A stretch of DNA of 64,000 nucleotides from Caenorhabditis remanei (Eukaryota > Nematoda > Chromadorea > Rhabditida > Rhabditidae). Positions 10,429 to 21,845 of the stretch are shown here, piece after piece. The position numbers were made by a program, and so were the translations under genes. The stretch is taken from the NCBI RefSeq assembly GCF_010183535.1, contig NC_071329.1, forward strand, positions 16,692,879 through 16,756,878. The letters run 5' to 3'. Each line of letters opens with the position of its first letter. The first letter of the stretch is position 1. The notes below the pieces were generated by a model that saw only the letters and a program-made list of their open reading frames with translations, was not told the origin of the DNA and did no database searches.

Positions 10429-11010
10429 TTATCGGTCTTTTGATAGAACTGAAACCTTTTTCATGACAAAATCTTCCTCCGCATCGGCTCTTCTTTTCGT
10501 ATATTCAGTAAACGACGTCGAGGCTTCGGGAGGACCTTCGATTGTCAATTTTCCATAATTCATGTCGTTTCGAACATAATCAAATCTATCGAGAAATTTG
10601 AAAAGTGCGTCTCGAAGCGAAACGGCAGTCATATCAGGTTTCAGAACTGCTACAGTAACCAACATATTCTGTATTCTGTCTATGGAGCAACTATTGAGAT
10701 ATCTGACATCTGTTATGCATAATCTTGTGTATATCTCGTCGAGTGTCTCCTGAATATGAGTAATGCAAACAGCAATCAATCTATTCTTCATAATCGTTTC
10801 CGCTCGTTCCATAGATATCGATTTTCGATAGAGACATCCGATAAGGATGAGCAGTCTTTCATTGGCTTTTCTTATATCTCGGAACTCACCGAGACTTTTG
10901 ATTTGTGAACAGATAATGCATCGTCGATTACGGGAACGCGGGTTAATTGATTTTGGAGTGGAGGAAGATGGGTTTTGAGGAGAATCTTCTGGTAGATTAC
11001 TTTGTTCCAT
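10429..11010 (-). CDS. LIN-15-like C2CH module protein (short)
   Basis: It starts MEQSNLPEDSPQNPSSS at 11,010. A low-complexity Ser/Pro-rich start is followed by a cysteine/histidine module: CIIC at about residues 32-35, then a conserved SLGEFRDIRKANERLLIL segment, GCLYRKSIS, and CITH about 45 residues later. This CxxC...CxxH pattern with its spacing resembles the THAP-like C2CH motif shared by C. elegans LIN-15A, LIN-15B and LIN-56. That assignment rests on pattern, not a search. A helix-rich tail (DIRYLN-like, ALFKFLDRF) matches the C-terminal part of the upstream gene. The ATG is only 85 bp past that gene's stop, so the two may be co-transcribed, although I see no TTTCAG in the gap. The last codons may be replaced by a small exon ending at 10,384. 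Confidence 0.65.
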   Translation of the reverse strand: MEQSNLPEDSPQNPSSSTPKSINPRSRNRRCIICSQIKSLGEFRDIRKANERLLILIGCLYRKSISMERAETIMKNRLIAVCITHIQETLDEIYTRLCITDVRYLNSCSIDRIQNMLVTVAVLKPDMTAVSLRDALFKFLDRFDYVRNDMNYGKLTIEGPPEASTSFTEYTKRRADAEEDFVMKKVSVLSKDR

Positions 11011-11094
11011 TTTTTGACATGTGATATTCAGAATTTGATCGGAATTCGGAATCCAATCGGTATCAGGGCGTCTTCGTGAATCGGAATGTTTAGC

Positions 11095-13543
11095 TTAGCT
11101 TTGTATCGGTGGTGATCTATGTTCTTCGATCTCTATTTCTCCACATTGATCGAATTTTGTCAAGAAGAGTACAAGGGCGGTTCGAAGTGCTCCAGCAGTC
11201 ATTTCAGGAGCCACACGTCTCACATTAATCAGCATATCCTGAAGTCTATCCAATGAGCAATCATAAAGATCTTTCCGACTCGTCAAACCGATTCTTCCAT
11301 AAATCTCTTCAATAATCTCCGGAATATGACTTTTGCAGACAACTATACATCGGAAATTAGAGATTCGTTCTGCATGTTGGAATGAGATCAATTCACGGTA
11401 TAGACATCCGGCTAGAATACTCAATCTGTCACATTCTCTTCTGATATTCAAGTAGTCGCCAGGACGTTTCATTTCTTTACAGATATGACATCGAAGTGGA
11501 CAGCCGCGTGCAGATTGTGGATGAATCACTTGTTCCGGGTGTTCTAAATCTTGAATAGTGGGGACAGTGAACATATCGAATTGTGATTCATCAGGAGGAT
11601 CCAGTGGCTCCAATTTGACTATTGAAGACGATGGCTCTTGCCAATTCACCTCGTGAAAATCTTCGATTTCTGGTAATTCTTTCTTCACAGATATATCTTT
11701 CGGAGTCAAGTTTTCAGAAATTGTAGTTTCTTGAGACGCCCTATCCAATATCGTCATCATATCTTCAGTAATTTCATCTTCTGATGCTCCTTTTCCACGA
11801 AAATTTTGTAGGCTTCCGGCAAGATTCAAGTTTTGTTCTAGCTTTGTTCCCGAACACGTTTTCGTCAATCTCCGCAATTTTCCACCGTCTGAAAAATAGT
11901 GAGAAGCATCTGCAGACACCGCTGGACACGATAACAATTCTCTTGCCATTACTGATAATAACTTGAATGGAGACTGACGCTCCGCCCACCAACGTGAAGG
12001 ACAATCGGACTCTTCGGGACGTTCTCTCATTAGAAATTGTCGATATATCGTTATTTCTAAGCTGATAATGTTCATTCGACCTCTTGGATTCATCAAAGTG
12101 GTATCCTGAATTCCAGAATTTATCGCCCATCTCCAATTATTATTGACGAAGTCCTCGATGACTAGACTCTCCAAATCTTTCCATTTCTCCTCGGTGAAAA
12201 TTTCAGTATAAGAGAATCTCGGATCCAATAGAACAGCCATTTCATGACTTGGTATATTATAGCTTTCGAATGAAAACTTTAATAAATTGAGAATTTTCTC
12301 TTGTTGAAATTGTTGAAATGAAAATTCCCTATCAGTCAGTCGTCGTAATCCCTCGATTGTAGGTATGATTTGAGAGATGCAACTACTCGGAGTGCTCATC
12401 GATCTGCAGTAGTAGACGCATTGTCGAAGAAGACGTTGGAGATGAATCAGATCATTGAATGACTTATTATAAATATAGAAATCTATTCCGTAGACTTCAC
12501 AGAATGTTTCGAACGATTCGTGCTGAAAAAAGCAAACAATTATATGAAAAAACTATGAAAAACTCACGAGAAAAAGACATTTTGTCAGAAAAATGTATGT
12601 GCTCTCCCATGAGTTATTGTCCATCGACGGGAGATCTAATTCTTTGTTTCTTGATGATTGGAATCTGAATATTCATTTATTAACATTCGAAATTACTTGA
12701 ATCAGTTTGAACCTTTGAAACTTGAAGTATAAATCGGATTCCGGTTCAAAAAATCGAATAAACTCTCTTAAAACATCAATTCCCATTGAAAACTCTTCGA
12801 TTTTCAGCAATTCCGTCACAAAAATAGACATATTATGATAAAAACATATATGATGTTGTTCCACGTGCTCATTCAACGCAATCATTTGAAGAATTTCCGT
12901 ATTTGAAGAGACTGAATGCCTGAATTTTACATCATGATGGGAGTGAACATTGACTTCGCGACGAATAGTTTCGACAATATGAGCGGCGTTCATTCTGAAA
13001 AAAAAACCAATTTTTCATACAAAAAATAACAAAAAACTCACTGATTATTCGATATTTTCTTCAAAAAGACAACGTTCTTCCTCTCATCAATATTCTCAAA
13101 ATAATGTATCGAAAACACGAGAAATTTCTCATTCAAATCGTCGTAAACATCAATTGTCACACTAATTGGTCCAATAGCTTTCGGATAATTAATTAATGGT
13201 TTAATTATCGAATTTTGTCGTTTCACGTATTCCATCATCACATTATCCGACGGAATTACACTTTTCGGATTGAGATATGTGATTAGTTCTTGAAGTTTCG
13301 CATCTTTTGTAACTTCCAATGGAATTCCTTGACTTATGAGGAAATTTGACAATAATTCGACTAATTTTGGATCCGATTCCACGGAGAATGATACTTTCAA
13401 ATTTTCGGGCGGATCGCTCGTACGGGAAACTGGCATTTGGCTACTGAAAGAGCAAATTTTGATTATAAAAATCGGCTCAAATCCGCCTACCTTGGGCCAA
13501 TACTTCTGATAACCGGCGATGTCTCTGATTTTGGTACTTGCAT
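11095..13543 (-). CDS. hAT-transposase-derived protein with LIN-15-like C2CH module
   Basis: It starts MQVPKSETSPVIRS at 13,543, just after TTTCAGCATCAGAACACC, a likely SL1 site. Five or so exons give about 770 residues. The middle carries hAT transposase landmarks: ELLSNFLISQGIPLEV, then SMDNNSWESTY, then AVLLDPRFSYTEIF. After these comes a C-terminal hATC dimerisation region with SRWWAERQSPFKLL, ARELLSCPAVS and YFSDGGKL. A C2CH module follows (CHICKEMKRPGDYLNIRRE, GCLYRELISF, CKSHI), the same pattern as in the next gene. The order hATC then C2CH suggests a domesticated transposase acting as a chromatin or DNA-binding factor. LIN-15B is remembered as having a similar mix, which is from memory. 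The exon boundary near 12,668-12,712 is uncertain: the frame needs a weak GTTCAA donor. No intact transposon ends were noticed around it. Confidence 0.72.
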
Positions 13544-13939
13544 GGTGTTCTGATGCTGAAATTTTCAAATAAAAATTAGAGAATCATATTCCATTTATTT
13601 TTTCGATAGTTAGAAACAAATTTGTTAAATTTAACGTATTTGAGTGAGATTTTGAAACAAAAAAGGAACAGATACAGTCAAAAAACGATAGAAACAATGC
13701 GCTGTCAAAGCTGAAAAAATACAAAAATGATGTGGAAAAACTTGCGCGTCAATTAAAATGCATTGCACACAACTGCGTACCGTAGTCCCGACTGCAAATT
13801 AATTTTTTTTTTGGAATTTTTTTCCTAGTTTCTTTACTTATTTTTTAAATAAAACTCGATAAATGGGTTAAATTGACACTTTTTGTGAATATTTACAGAT
13901 TATTCACTTCCACTAACTATTGTTTTCAGACCGGCCAAA
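13544..13939. promoter_or_regulatory. divergent intergenic region
   Basis: Lies between the divergent starts of the hAT-derived gene (minus) and the BATH gene (plus), so both promoters must be here. No box I can name with confidence. The right end TGTTTTCAGACC just before the ATG at 13,940 looks like an SL1 acceptor. Confidence 0.45.
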
Positions 13940-15052
13940 ATGACAACTTCGAAAAAAGAATTCATTTTGAGTCATTGCTTCGAAAATGTTTCGGATATGA
14001 AAGAGAACGAAGACATTTTTAGTCCGGAAGAACAACATTTTGACGCTGATTGGTAAGGCCGGATACATCTCCTTTCGAAATTGATAAATTCAAACCGGTT
14101 TTCAGGTACATCGGCTTGGCGCGAATGGGAGAAAAAGTGTGGGCATACACATTTGTTGACGATGAGAGTGAAGAATACTCTATCGAAACAGAGTTTAAGA
14201 TCATTATCATCTCAGCAAATGGAAGAAATATGAGTGAAAAGTTCGAATACACGTTCACTTCTTCGGAAAACGTTGGATATGGAGGTGACCTCATTTCTCG
14301 GGAAGAATTGCTGAAAGACTATTTGATCGATGGAAAATTGAAAGTTGAAGTTCATGTGAAGATTCTGAAAATGACTGGAATTGAGCGATGCATTTTGAGA
14401 TTTTTCGATGAGTCAATGAAGGAATTCTCGGATGTTGTATTGGTTGCAGGAGAGAGGAAATTCTACGTCTCAAAATTAGTAAGACTCTCCATTTTTCTAC
14501 TTGCTTTTTTTGTCAAACTCCAATTTTTCCAGTTCCTCGCTTCTCATTCTTCGTATTTCAAGTCTCTTCTTCTGGGAAATTTTGAAGAATCGAAGAAATC
14601 GGAGGTCGAACTCAAAGATATCGATTCGGGAGATTTTCAATGTTTCCTCGAAGTTCTTCATGGAGAAGAGGCTATTAATGGTAACATTTCACTATCGACG
14701 TTTTCTTAGATGATCAGTTTACTATTCAGATGACACTGTCGTCGGAATTGTCCGACTCGCCGACATGTATGATGCACCGACTGCACACAGAAGATGCGAA
14801 CAGTTTCTGATGAAAGAATCCGAGAAATCGCTGAAAGAGAAGTTGGAATTGGCAGCGAAGTACAAAATGAGACGTGTAAAGGTATTTATCGATCTGTCGA
14901 ATTGCTTTCAATGAATCTTTTTCCAGAATAAGTGCCTCTCCGAAGTCAAAACCGTCGCTGACATCAAATCAGTTCTGCCAGGAAATCTCGAGGAAATGGA
15001 TCATTCTCTTCTCGCTTCGATTCTTCAAAAAGCAGTGACTCATCTTGTTTAA
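13940..15052 (+). CDS. MATH-BTB (BATH) protein
   Basis: Five exons (13,940-14,052; 14,106-14,478; 14,533-14,680; 14,730-14,881; 14,927-15,052) give 303 residues. The start MTTSKKEFILSHCFENV follows TTTTCAGACCGGCCAAA, a likely SL1 site. MATH covers about residues 8-160 (EEQHFDADW, FSDVVLVAGERKFYVSKL). BTB follows (FLASHSSYFKSLLLGNFEES ... ADMYDAPTAHRRCEQFL). The C-terminal tail is NKCLSEVKTVADIKSVLPG...THLV. An intron sits exactly between MATH and BTB. No N-terminal coiled coil, unlike the 4.3-9.7 kb trio. All parts expected of a CUL3 substrate adaptor are present and open. The next gene starts 180 bp downstream in the same orientation. Confidence 0.93.
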
Positions 15053-15231
15053 TTTCTGAATAGATTATTGTTTTACGTTGTTGATAAAATATTCGGTTTT
15101 CTAAATTTGTGTGTTTTCTTCAATCTATTCATATTGTTGTTTGATTTCAATAATTATAATGTTACTTTTTATTATTTTGGTGGTTCTAACAGCTATTGAA
15201 TAATTTTCAAATCAATCTGCAGCCAATCAAT

Positions 15232-16370
15232 ATGTCAACTTCAAAAAAGAAATTCACAATGACTCGAGTTTTTGTTGATCTGTTGGACTATGCTGAGGAT
15301 TATGAGGACTTTCATCTAGGAGAGGAACACTTTCATATGCATTGGTAATTATTTGGAATCGTGTAAATTATCTATATAATTTTTTCAGGAATATATATTT
15401 ATCTCGGGAGAATGGAAACGCGGAATTGCTCTTTTTTTTAAATGATCTGGATCCTGTTGATGAAGATTCAGAGTCTACCGATGAAACATTTTTCATCGAA
15501 GCAGAAATAGATGTCCAGATGTTATTGGAAAACAGGAGAATTGAAATAAAAAATCAAAAAGTTATCTGTCAGTCTCTGGATGATGACTATTTTCACAAAG
15601 TCCGTCTTATGAGCTGGGAAGACTTAAGAAGAAAATGTTCAGTATATGGAGAAGTGAAAATTGAAGTTCACTTTGAGATCACTAAAATGAGCGGAGTTTT
15701 GGCAAGAAAAACGGTGGGTTTTGGTGAAAAAATGAAAGAATTCTCGGATGTTGTACTGGTGGTTGGAGAGGAGAAGTTCTACGTCTCGAAATTGGTGAAA
15801 TATCGAATTACTCCGTGATTCATAACTAAATTATTCAAAATTTCAGTTTCTGTCGTTCCAATCGACATATTTCAAAGCTCTTCTTCTTGGAAACTTCGAA
15901 GAATCCAAGAAATCGGAAGTGATTCTTCAGGATATCGATCACCGAGATTTTCAGAAGTTTCTAGAAGTTCTATACGGAGGAAACGCTATTGATGGTATAC
16001 TTGGATTATTCATTCACTAAAAAAAACGAAAGTAATTTACAGATGACTATTTCGAAAATATTCTCCGTCTCGCAGACATGTACGATGCTCCAATTGCTCG
16101 TAGAAAATGTGAGGAGTTTCTGATGGAGAAATCGAAAAAATCATTGAAAGAAAAACTTGAATTATCGATGGAATACAATATGGAGAATGTAAAAGTAAAT
16201 CAAATTTCAGATTTTCCTGCTTGCAATCTGTTAATTTTCAGGGAAAATGCCTCTCTGATATCAAAACTGTCGCCGATATCCGATCAGTTGTGCCTGAGAA
16301 TCTCGAAGAAATGGATCATTCTCTCATGGCGACACTTTTCCAAAAAGCTTTGTATTCTCCTCTTAAATAA
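15232..16370 (+). CDS. MATH-BTB (BATH) protein
   Basis: Five exons in the same arrangement as the gene at 13,940. It starts MSTSKKKFTMTRVFVDL at 15,232. MATH includes EEHFHMHW and FSDVVLVVGEEKFYVSKL. The middle of MATH has an acidic insert (DLDPVDEDSESTDE) not shared by the others. BTB reads FLSFQSTYFKALLLGNFEES ... YGGNAIDG ... LADMYDAPIARRKCEEFL. The tail is GKCLSDIKTVADIRSVVPE...YSPLK with TAA at 16,368. No disabling change. The acidic insert lies where substrate-contacting loops of MATH vary, so it may change specificity (inference). Confidence 0.92.
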
Positions 16371-16826
16371 CCTTTGCGTAATCATCATCAGTTCTTGTTA
16401 AATAATAAAACACTTTTTCTTAAAATTTGCATTTTTATTCAGTTTCCATTGTTTCATTCAATGATTCAAATTATTTTTGTAATTTAATATTGCTTTGTCA
16501 TGTTTCTTGAAGCTATTAGCAGCCCATCACCTCTTACAACTGCGCCCCACCGCAAACGAGAGAGTAACGTCGAGAGACGCAGTTTTTCTCGCGCCGACAG
16601 AGATTTTCACAGATTTTGACCTATTTTCGTTATTTTTCATAATTTTTTCGGTAAATTGTTATGAAAAATAGCGAGAATAGGTCAAAAACTGTGAAAATCT
16701 GTGTCGGCGCGAGAAAAACTTTGCGTCGATACTCTCTTGTTTGCGATGGGGCGCAGTTGTAATAAAAATGCTCGGCTAATATATGTATTTACTTTTTTCT
16801 TTCAGGTCTATCAGTAAACAATCAAT
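16371..16826. other. intergenic stretch with a MITE
   Basis: AATAAAA near 16,403 is a likely polyadenylation signal of the upstream gene. The middle is the inverted-repeat element at 16,515-16,780. TTTCTTTCAG just before the next ATG is a likely SL1 site. Confidence 0.6.
16515..16780. mobile_element. mariner-like MITE, TTAGC...GCTAA family
   Basis: Ends TATTAGC and GCTAATA are flanked by TA. Inner arms match over a long stretch: TTACAACTGCGCCCCACCGC on the left and its near-complement on the right. CTCGCGCCGACAGA and TGTGTCGGCGCGAG are also paired, around a short centre. Non-coding. Related short copies sit in introns at 23,028 and 32,720. Confidence 0.85.
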
Positions 16827-18164
16827 ATGCCTTCTCCGAAAAAAGAATTCACTTTGACGCACGTCTTTGAAAATGTGGAAACAGAGGAGTATGCTTGCTA
16901 GACTGTTGAAGAGAAGCATTATAACGTGTTTTGGTAAGTAATCATAACAAAAAAGATGAATTATTATAACGATTCTATCCAGGAATCTCAATCTGTGTCA
17001 GTATAATGGGAACGTGGAGTTCTATGCTATCTCTTCCCTGACGGAAGATGATGGTTCTGTTGCTGGTTCTGTTGATTCTGATTGGTCGGAGCCAGACGGT
17101 GAAGAATATTGTGTCGAAACAGAATTAGATATCAAGTTGACGTTTGCCGATGGAAAAAAGATTGAAGAAAAGAGAAAATTTGAATTCAAAAATGGGGATG
17201 ACTCAATGCATGAATTCATGTGTATTCCATGGAGCGATTTGAAAAGAGAGTGTTCAGTTGATGGGAAAGTAAAAGTAGAAGTTCGTGTCAAAATACTGAA
17301 AGCGACTGGAACGGAAACGAAGAAACTAATGAATTTCGATGAAGCAATGAAAGATTTTTCGGATGCTGTGCTTGTTGTGAAAAAAGAAAAGTTCTACATA
17401 TCGAAACTGGTGAGATATCGATTCGATGAAAAAGTGAATCATTTGCAAATTTCAGTTTCTCGCTTATCAATCAACGTATTTCAAATCGCTTCTTCTCGGT
17501 AGTTTCAAGGAATCTAAAAAATCGGAAATAGCACTAAAGGATATCGATCCCGAAGATTTTCAGAAGTTTCTAGAAGTTCTGTATGGAGAGGTTGCTGTTG
17601 ATGGTACGTTTCATTTTAGGGTCTAGTTCACAGCAATGATGTATGATGAAGTGTCTGCGTCTCTCACTCTTATTTTGCGACCTCGCGAATCCGGGAGAAA
17701 TGGGCGGAGTGTCTTCTCGACTCCGCCCCTTTCTTATCAGTTTGTTTGTGTTTGTCGCCGGTGGAGTTTCCGACTAAGTAAATAAATCCATTTTCCGTTA
17801 CAAATCACCAAATACATTTCAAATTTCGAATTTCAGATGACACTGTCGAAGGAATCGCCCATCTTGCGGATATGTATGATGCTCCTAAAGCTCTCAAAAG
17901 ATGCGAGCAGTTTCTAATGAAAAAATCGAGAAAATCATTGAAGAGCAAGCTGGAATTGTCTGCGAAGTATAATATGGACGGTGTGAAGGTAATGCGGACT
18001 GTTTTTTTTATTTTACTTCACAAAAACTGTATTTCCAGAACAAATGTCTCGGGGACATAAAGAGCGTCGCCGATATTCAATCAGTTCTACCTGAAAATCT
18101 CGAAGAGATGGATCATTCTGTTATGGCATCGGTTCTCAGAAAAGCTATGTCTCATCTTGTGTAA
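16827..18164 (+). pseudogene. MATH-BTB (BATH) gene with a stop in exon 1
   Basis: It starts MPSPKKEFTLTHVFENVETEEYAC, then TAG at 16,899-16,901, then TVEEKHYNVFW in the same frame up to the normal donor. All later exons are open: MATH (FSDAVLVVKKEKFYISKL), BTB (FLAYQSTYFKSLLLGSFKES ... YGEVAVDG ... LADMYDAPKALKRCEQFL) and tail NKCLGDIKSVADIQ...MSHLV with TAA at 18,162. No in-frame Met lies before the middle of MATH, so a rescue by later start would lose half the domain. The fourth intron is unusually long (about 17,605-17,836) and holds a hairpin. One nonsense change in an otherwise intact gene suggests a recent loss or a strain polymorphism. Confidence 0.78.
17702..17728. repeat. perfect 9-bp stem hairpin in an intron
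   Basis: GGGCGGAGT and ACTCCGCCC are separated by 9 nt inside the enlarged fourth intron of the broken BATH gene. It probably belongs to an inserted repeat, because the matching introns in the other copies are about 50 nt. Confidence 0.6.
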
Positions 18165-18603
18165 TTTTTTGTGGTTTTTGGTTCAAATTTTTAATGAATA
18201 GTTTTATATATGAATAGATTTAATTTTCATTCTATTGTATCTCAATTGTTGTGAAATCCCTTGATTTCACAAGTCGTATACGATACATAATAATACCTAA
18301 ACACCCAAACAGTTAAAAAGGAACAAAGCTCCACCTTTCTAACCCCCCCCCTTTCAGATTCCGCCTCGTTCTTTTCCTTGGAATGGCCTCTTTCTGCTTC
18401 CATCTTCACTGTCCTGCTGCATCCGCGCTCTGCTGGACACTTCTCTGCGTCGCGACTCACTTGCCATGAGATGGGCTGCCGTCGACGGAGGAAATTTCGA
18501 ATCTGTTGGAATGACGACGGAGTGCTGACACGCCTCTCCCTTTATCGTTCAAACCATCAACTACTTTTAATCTATCTATACCATTTTCAGACATTTCACT
18601 CCA
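18165..18603. other. intergenic stretch
   Basis: No gene supported. It contains a run of nine Cs near 18,345. The right end CATTTTCAGACATTTC precedes the next start codon and looks like an SL1 acceptor. Confidence 0.5.
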
Positions 18604-19679
18604 ATGATCACTATGTCAACTTTGAAAAAAGAATTCTCAATGTCATGGACCTTCAAAAAGGTGCCGACTGCGGAAAACAGTAAAAATTATTCTTCTTTCA
18701 GCAAACAAGAAGACCATTATAATTTTCTATGGTAAGTGTAAACATTTATAAAAAGTTTATAAAAAATTGTTTTTTTCTAGGAGACTTTCACTACAAGAAA
18801 TTAACCAAAAAGCTGTTGTGAACTTGCACCTAATTGAACCGAAGGATGCTTCTGATTTTTCTGTCGAAACAGAATGCTATCTTACAGTATTCGATGTAGA
18901 TGGAATGAGTGACACTGAGAGATTCACATGTAAATTCAAACCAGGAGATGATAACTTTGGAATCACCTTTTCGTCTTGGAAGAGACTCTCAAGGACTTAC
19001 TTGATAAATGGAGAACTTGAAGTTGAAGCTCATGTGAAAATTCTGAATATCTCTAGATATGAAAACAAGAAGCTTAAAGTATTCGATGAGTCGATGAAAC
19101 AATTCTCGGATATTGTATTGGTGGCAGGAGAGGAGAAGTTCTACGTTTCGAAACTGTTCCTCGCTTCCCATTCGACTTATTTCAATTCTCTTCTTCTCGG
19201 AAAATTCGCTGAATCTAAGAAATCGGAGGTCAACTTGAAAGATATCGATCCGAAAGATTTTCAAAAATTTTTGGAAGTTCTTTATGGAGAAGACGCAATT
19301 AATGGTATTTACATGATTTGGAAAACATATTTTAATTCTCAATTTTACTTCAGATTCGACAATCGAAGGAATTGTCCATCTCGCCGACATGTATGATGCT
19401 CCGACTGCACATAGAAGATGCGAGAAGTTTATGATGAAAGAGTCCGAGAAATCACTGAAGGAGAAGCTTGAATTGTCAGCGAGATACAAAATGATACGTG
19501 TCAAGGTCCTTATTGATTTCTTAAATTCTTTCATTTAATGAGTAAATTTCCAGAATAAATGTCTCTCTGAAATCAAAACCGCCGAAGACATCAAATCGGT
19601 TGTGCCAGAAAACATCGATGAAATGGATCCATCTCTGACTGCTGCCATCTTGAAGAAAGCCATATCTCATCTTAAATAA
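18604..19679 (+). CDS. MATH-BTB (BATH) protein, intron lost between MATH and BTB
   Basis: The start is ATG 18,604 (MITMSTLKK...) or ATG 18,613 (MSTLKKEFSMSW), the latter matching the paralogs. MATH ends FSDIVLVAGEEKFYVSKL and runs straight into BTB FLASHSTYFNSLLLGKFAES with no intron, whereas every neighbour has an intron at exactly this point. BTB continues YGEDAING ... LADMYDAPTAHRRCEKFM. The tail is NKCLSEIKTAEDIKSVVPE...ISHLK with TAA at 19,677. The reading frame is open throughout. The precise removal of one intron points to recombination with a cDNA copy or gene conversion from a processed copy. Confidence 0.92.
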
Positions 19680-19880
19680 TTCAATTTGTTTAATTTTCTC
19701 TTTTTGTAATGTTTTGTCCGTTGTATATGAAATTTTTAAAATCTATTAGGCAATTGAGAGAAAATCGAGAGATTTGAGAAACTTCGAGGAATTCAGAGAC
19801 TCGAAAATGAATCTAAAATATAGGGTCAATAGAAATGTCTTGGTTTCAAGAATTTGAAGTTCTTTTTTATTGGAAAAGTA

Positions 19881-20360
19881 ATGGACCTATTCTGGGGTAG
19901 CAAAAAATAGTTTTTTGCTGATTTTTTGCTATTCAGAAAGTAGCAAAAAAAGCAAAAAACTCCTGGTTTGGAGGTATTTTTTGCTTGACCTTTTCTAGGC
20001 CAGCCCGCGGTTTTCTAGGCCTTTCGCTGCAAGACCTGTGTTTGGTGTAGATTTACGGGAGCTTTTTTTGGGATTTTTTCAACAAAGTTCGGAAAAAAAT
20101 GATTTAACGATTGCAAAGTATGGAATAAATCAATAAAATCACGAATTCAGTTCAAAAGTAGCGATAAAGTACATGAATGCTGAAAAAATCGCAAAAAATT
20201 CTCCCGTAAATCTACACATGGCCTAGAAAACCGCGGGCTGGCCTAGAAAAGGTCAAGCAAAAAATACCTCCAAACCAGGAGTTTTTTGCTTTTTTTGCTA
20301 CTTTCTGAATAGCAAAAAATAAGCAAAAAACTATTTTTTGCTACCCCAGAATAGGTCCAT
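19881..20360. mobile_element. long-armed inverted-repeat element (480 bp)
   Basis: Ends ATGGACCTATTCTGGGGTAG and CTACCCCAGAATAGGTCCAT are perfectly complementary. The arms stay nearly perfect for about 140 bp, including CTAGGCCAGCCCGCGG and CCGCGGGCTGGCCTAG. A further pair (GTAGATTTACGGGAG and CTCCCGTAAATCTAC) brackets a non-coding centre of about 130 bp. No transposase. I could not find a clean target-site duplication. Confidence 0.85.
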
Positions 20361-20460
20361 AATAATAATCATGTTATGACAAGTGAGAAAAGAATTCAAA
20401 GTAAGATCACTTGATAATTTCTAGAAAAACAATAAAATATAACAAAATTATAGGCGAAAC

Positions 20461-21615
20461 CTATTCCAGTGAAGCGAGCATGTGCATGAGATGCGACGAG
20501 ACGGATGGATCCAATTTGCTGAGATCTCCTGGCAACACTGATCGAATATCCTCTTTCGTTTTGATTTTTACGAGACAGAAGTTCTGAAAAACAAATTGAA
20601 TAGAAATAGAATTAATCCACGATTATTAACCTGCAACTTTTTCATCTTATAACGAGTCGACATCTGCAGTTTGATCTTCAATGATTTCTCGGATTTTTCT
20701 ATCATAAACTGTTCGCATTTCTTATGAACAGACGGAGCATCATACATATCGGCAAGGTTCAGAATTCCGTCGACAGTGTCATCTGTAATTAAACTGTTTC
20801 GCCCGCCAATATCGAATTTTTTATAAATACCATTAAGAGCATCTTCTCCATGAACAATTTCTAGGAAGTTCTGAAAGTCATCCGAGTTGACGTCAGCGAG
20901 AGAAATTTCAGATTTCTTCGATTCTTCAAAATTTCCCAAAAAAAGTGATTTGAAATAAGTGGATTGAGAAGCGAGAAACTGAAATTAGAGTGAAATAAAA
21001 ACTTCACAGTTTTACCGTTGTGTATTCAATAAATGAAATAAAATAAGTAATTCAACTCACCAATTTCAAAACGTAAAACTTTTTATCTTCTACGGTCAGC
21101 ACAACATCTGAGAATTCCGATACTGTCTCATCAAAAATTCGTAATTGGGTTTTATTGATTCCAGTTGATTTTTTGATTTTCACACAGGCCACTACAAATA
21201 TTTTGTCATCCACTGCGTAATTTGTTTCCATTAAATTCCATTCGACGAAGTCGCCCCAACCGTGTCCGTCCGCAATCTTTTTCTCGCTAGAGCTTCGAAA
21301 GGTATGAATTTTATTCCGAGTAATCACTCGTCCATTTACTGACATTAATTTGAACTCGAACTCTGTGTCAATCGACCAATTTCCATCAGTGCACAGCTTA
21401 TCGCAACGCAGATAGAGAGCGAGATTTGTTTTCTTCCGAGCAGCGTTTAACTTCCTGATGAAGATGTTATTATTATTATCTATTAGTTTTCAAACTAACC
21501 ATGGAATATTGAAATGTTCCTCGACTTTACTGAAATTGCTTTCACTTTCCTTAAAATTCGAAACGTTCTCGAAGACGTGTGTCAGAACAAACTCATTATA
21601 ACAACCGGACTCCAT
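20461..21615 (-). CDS. MATH-BTB (BATH) protein
   Basis: It starts MESGCYNEFVLTHVFENV at 21,615, directly after GTGATTTCAG, so the start is at a splice or trans-splice acceptor. MATH includes VEEHFNIPW, FVEWNLMETNYAVDDK and FSDVVLTVEDKKFYVLKL. BTB reads FLASQSTYFKSLFLGNFEES ... LNLADMYDAPSVHKKCEQFM. The tail NFCLVKIKTKEDIRSVLPG...ASLE ends at TAG 20,461. The intron after ALNG is 48 nt and has no stop, so retention would keep the frame. The 3' MATH exon and next intron closely match those of the gene at 27,531. Confidence 0.9.
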
Positions 21616-21845
21616 CTGAAATCACAATTAGTCTTTTCAACTTTTCCGTTCACAAAAAAATAATTCTTGAGTGGACACTACTTCGAGCGGTATGGGAAAT
21701 CGAGAAATCAATGGAAATTAATACGAAAAATCTTGTGATGAAAAGCAAGAATGGGATTTAAACCTACAGTAGTCAAAAGTCAAAGAAAAAAAAACAATTA
21801 TCTAACAATAATGACAACAACAAAATGTAACAACTTATGATAAGA

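Noticed and set aside
18242..18683. Overlapping frames between two BATH genes
   Set aside because: No family motif and no agreement with splice sites. The plus frame runs into exon 1 of the next gene in the wrong frame.
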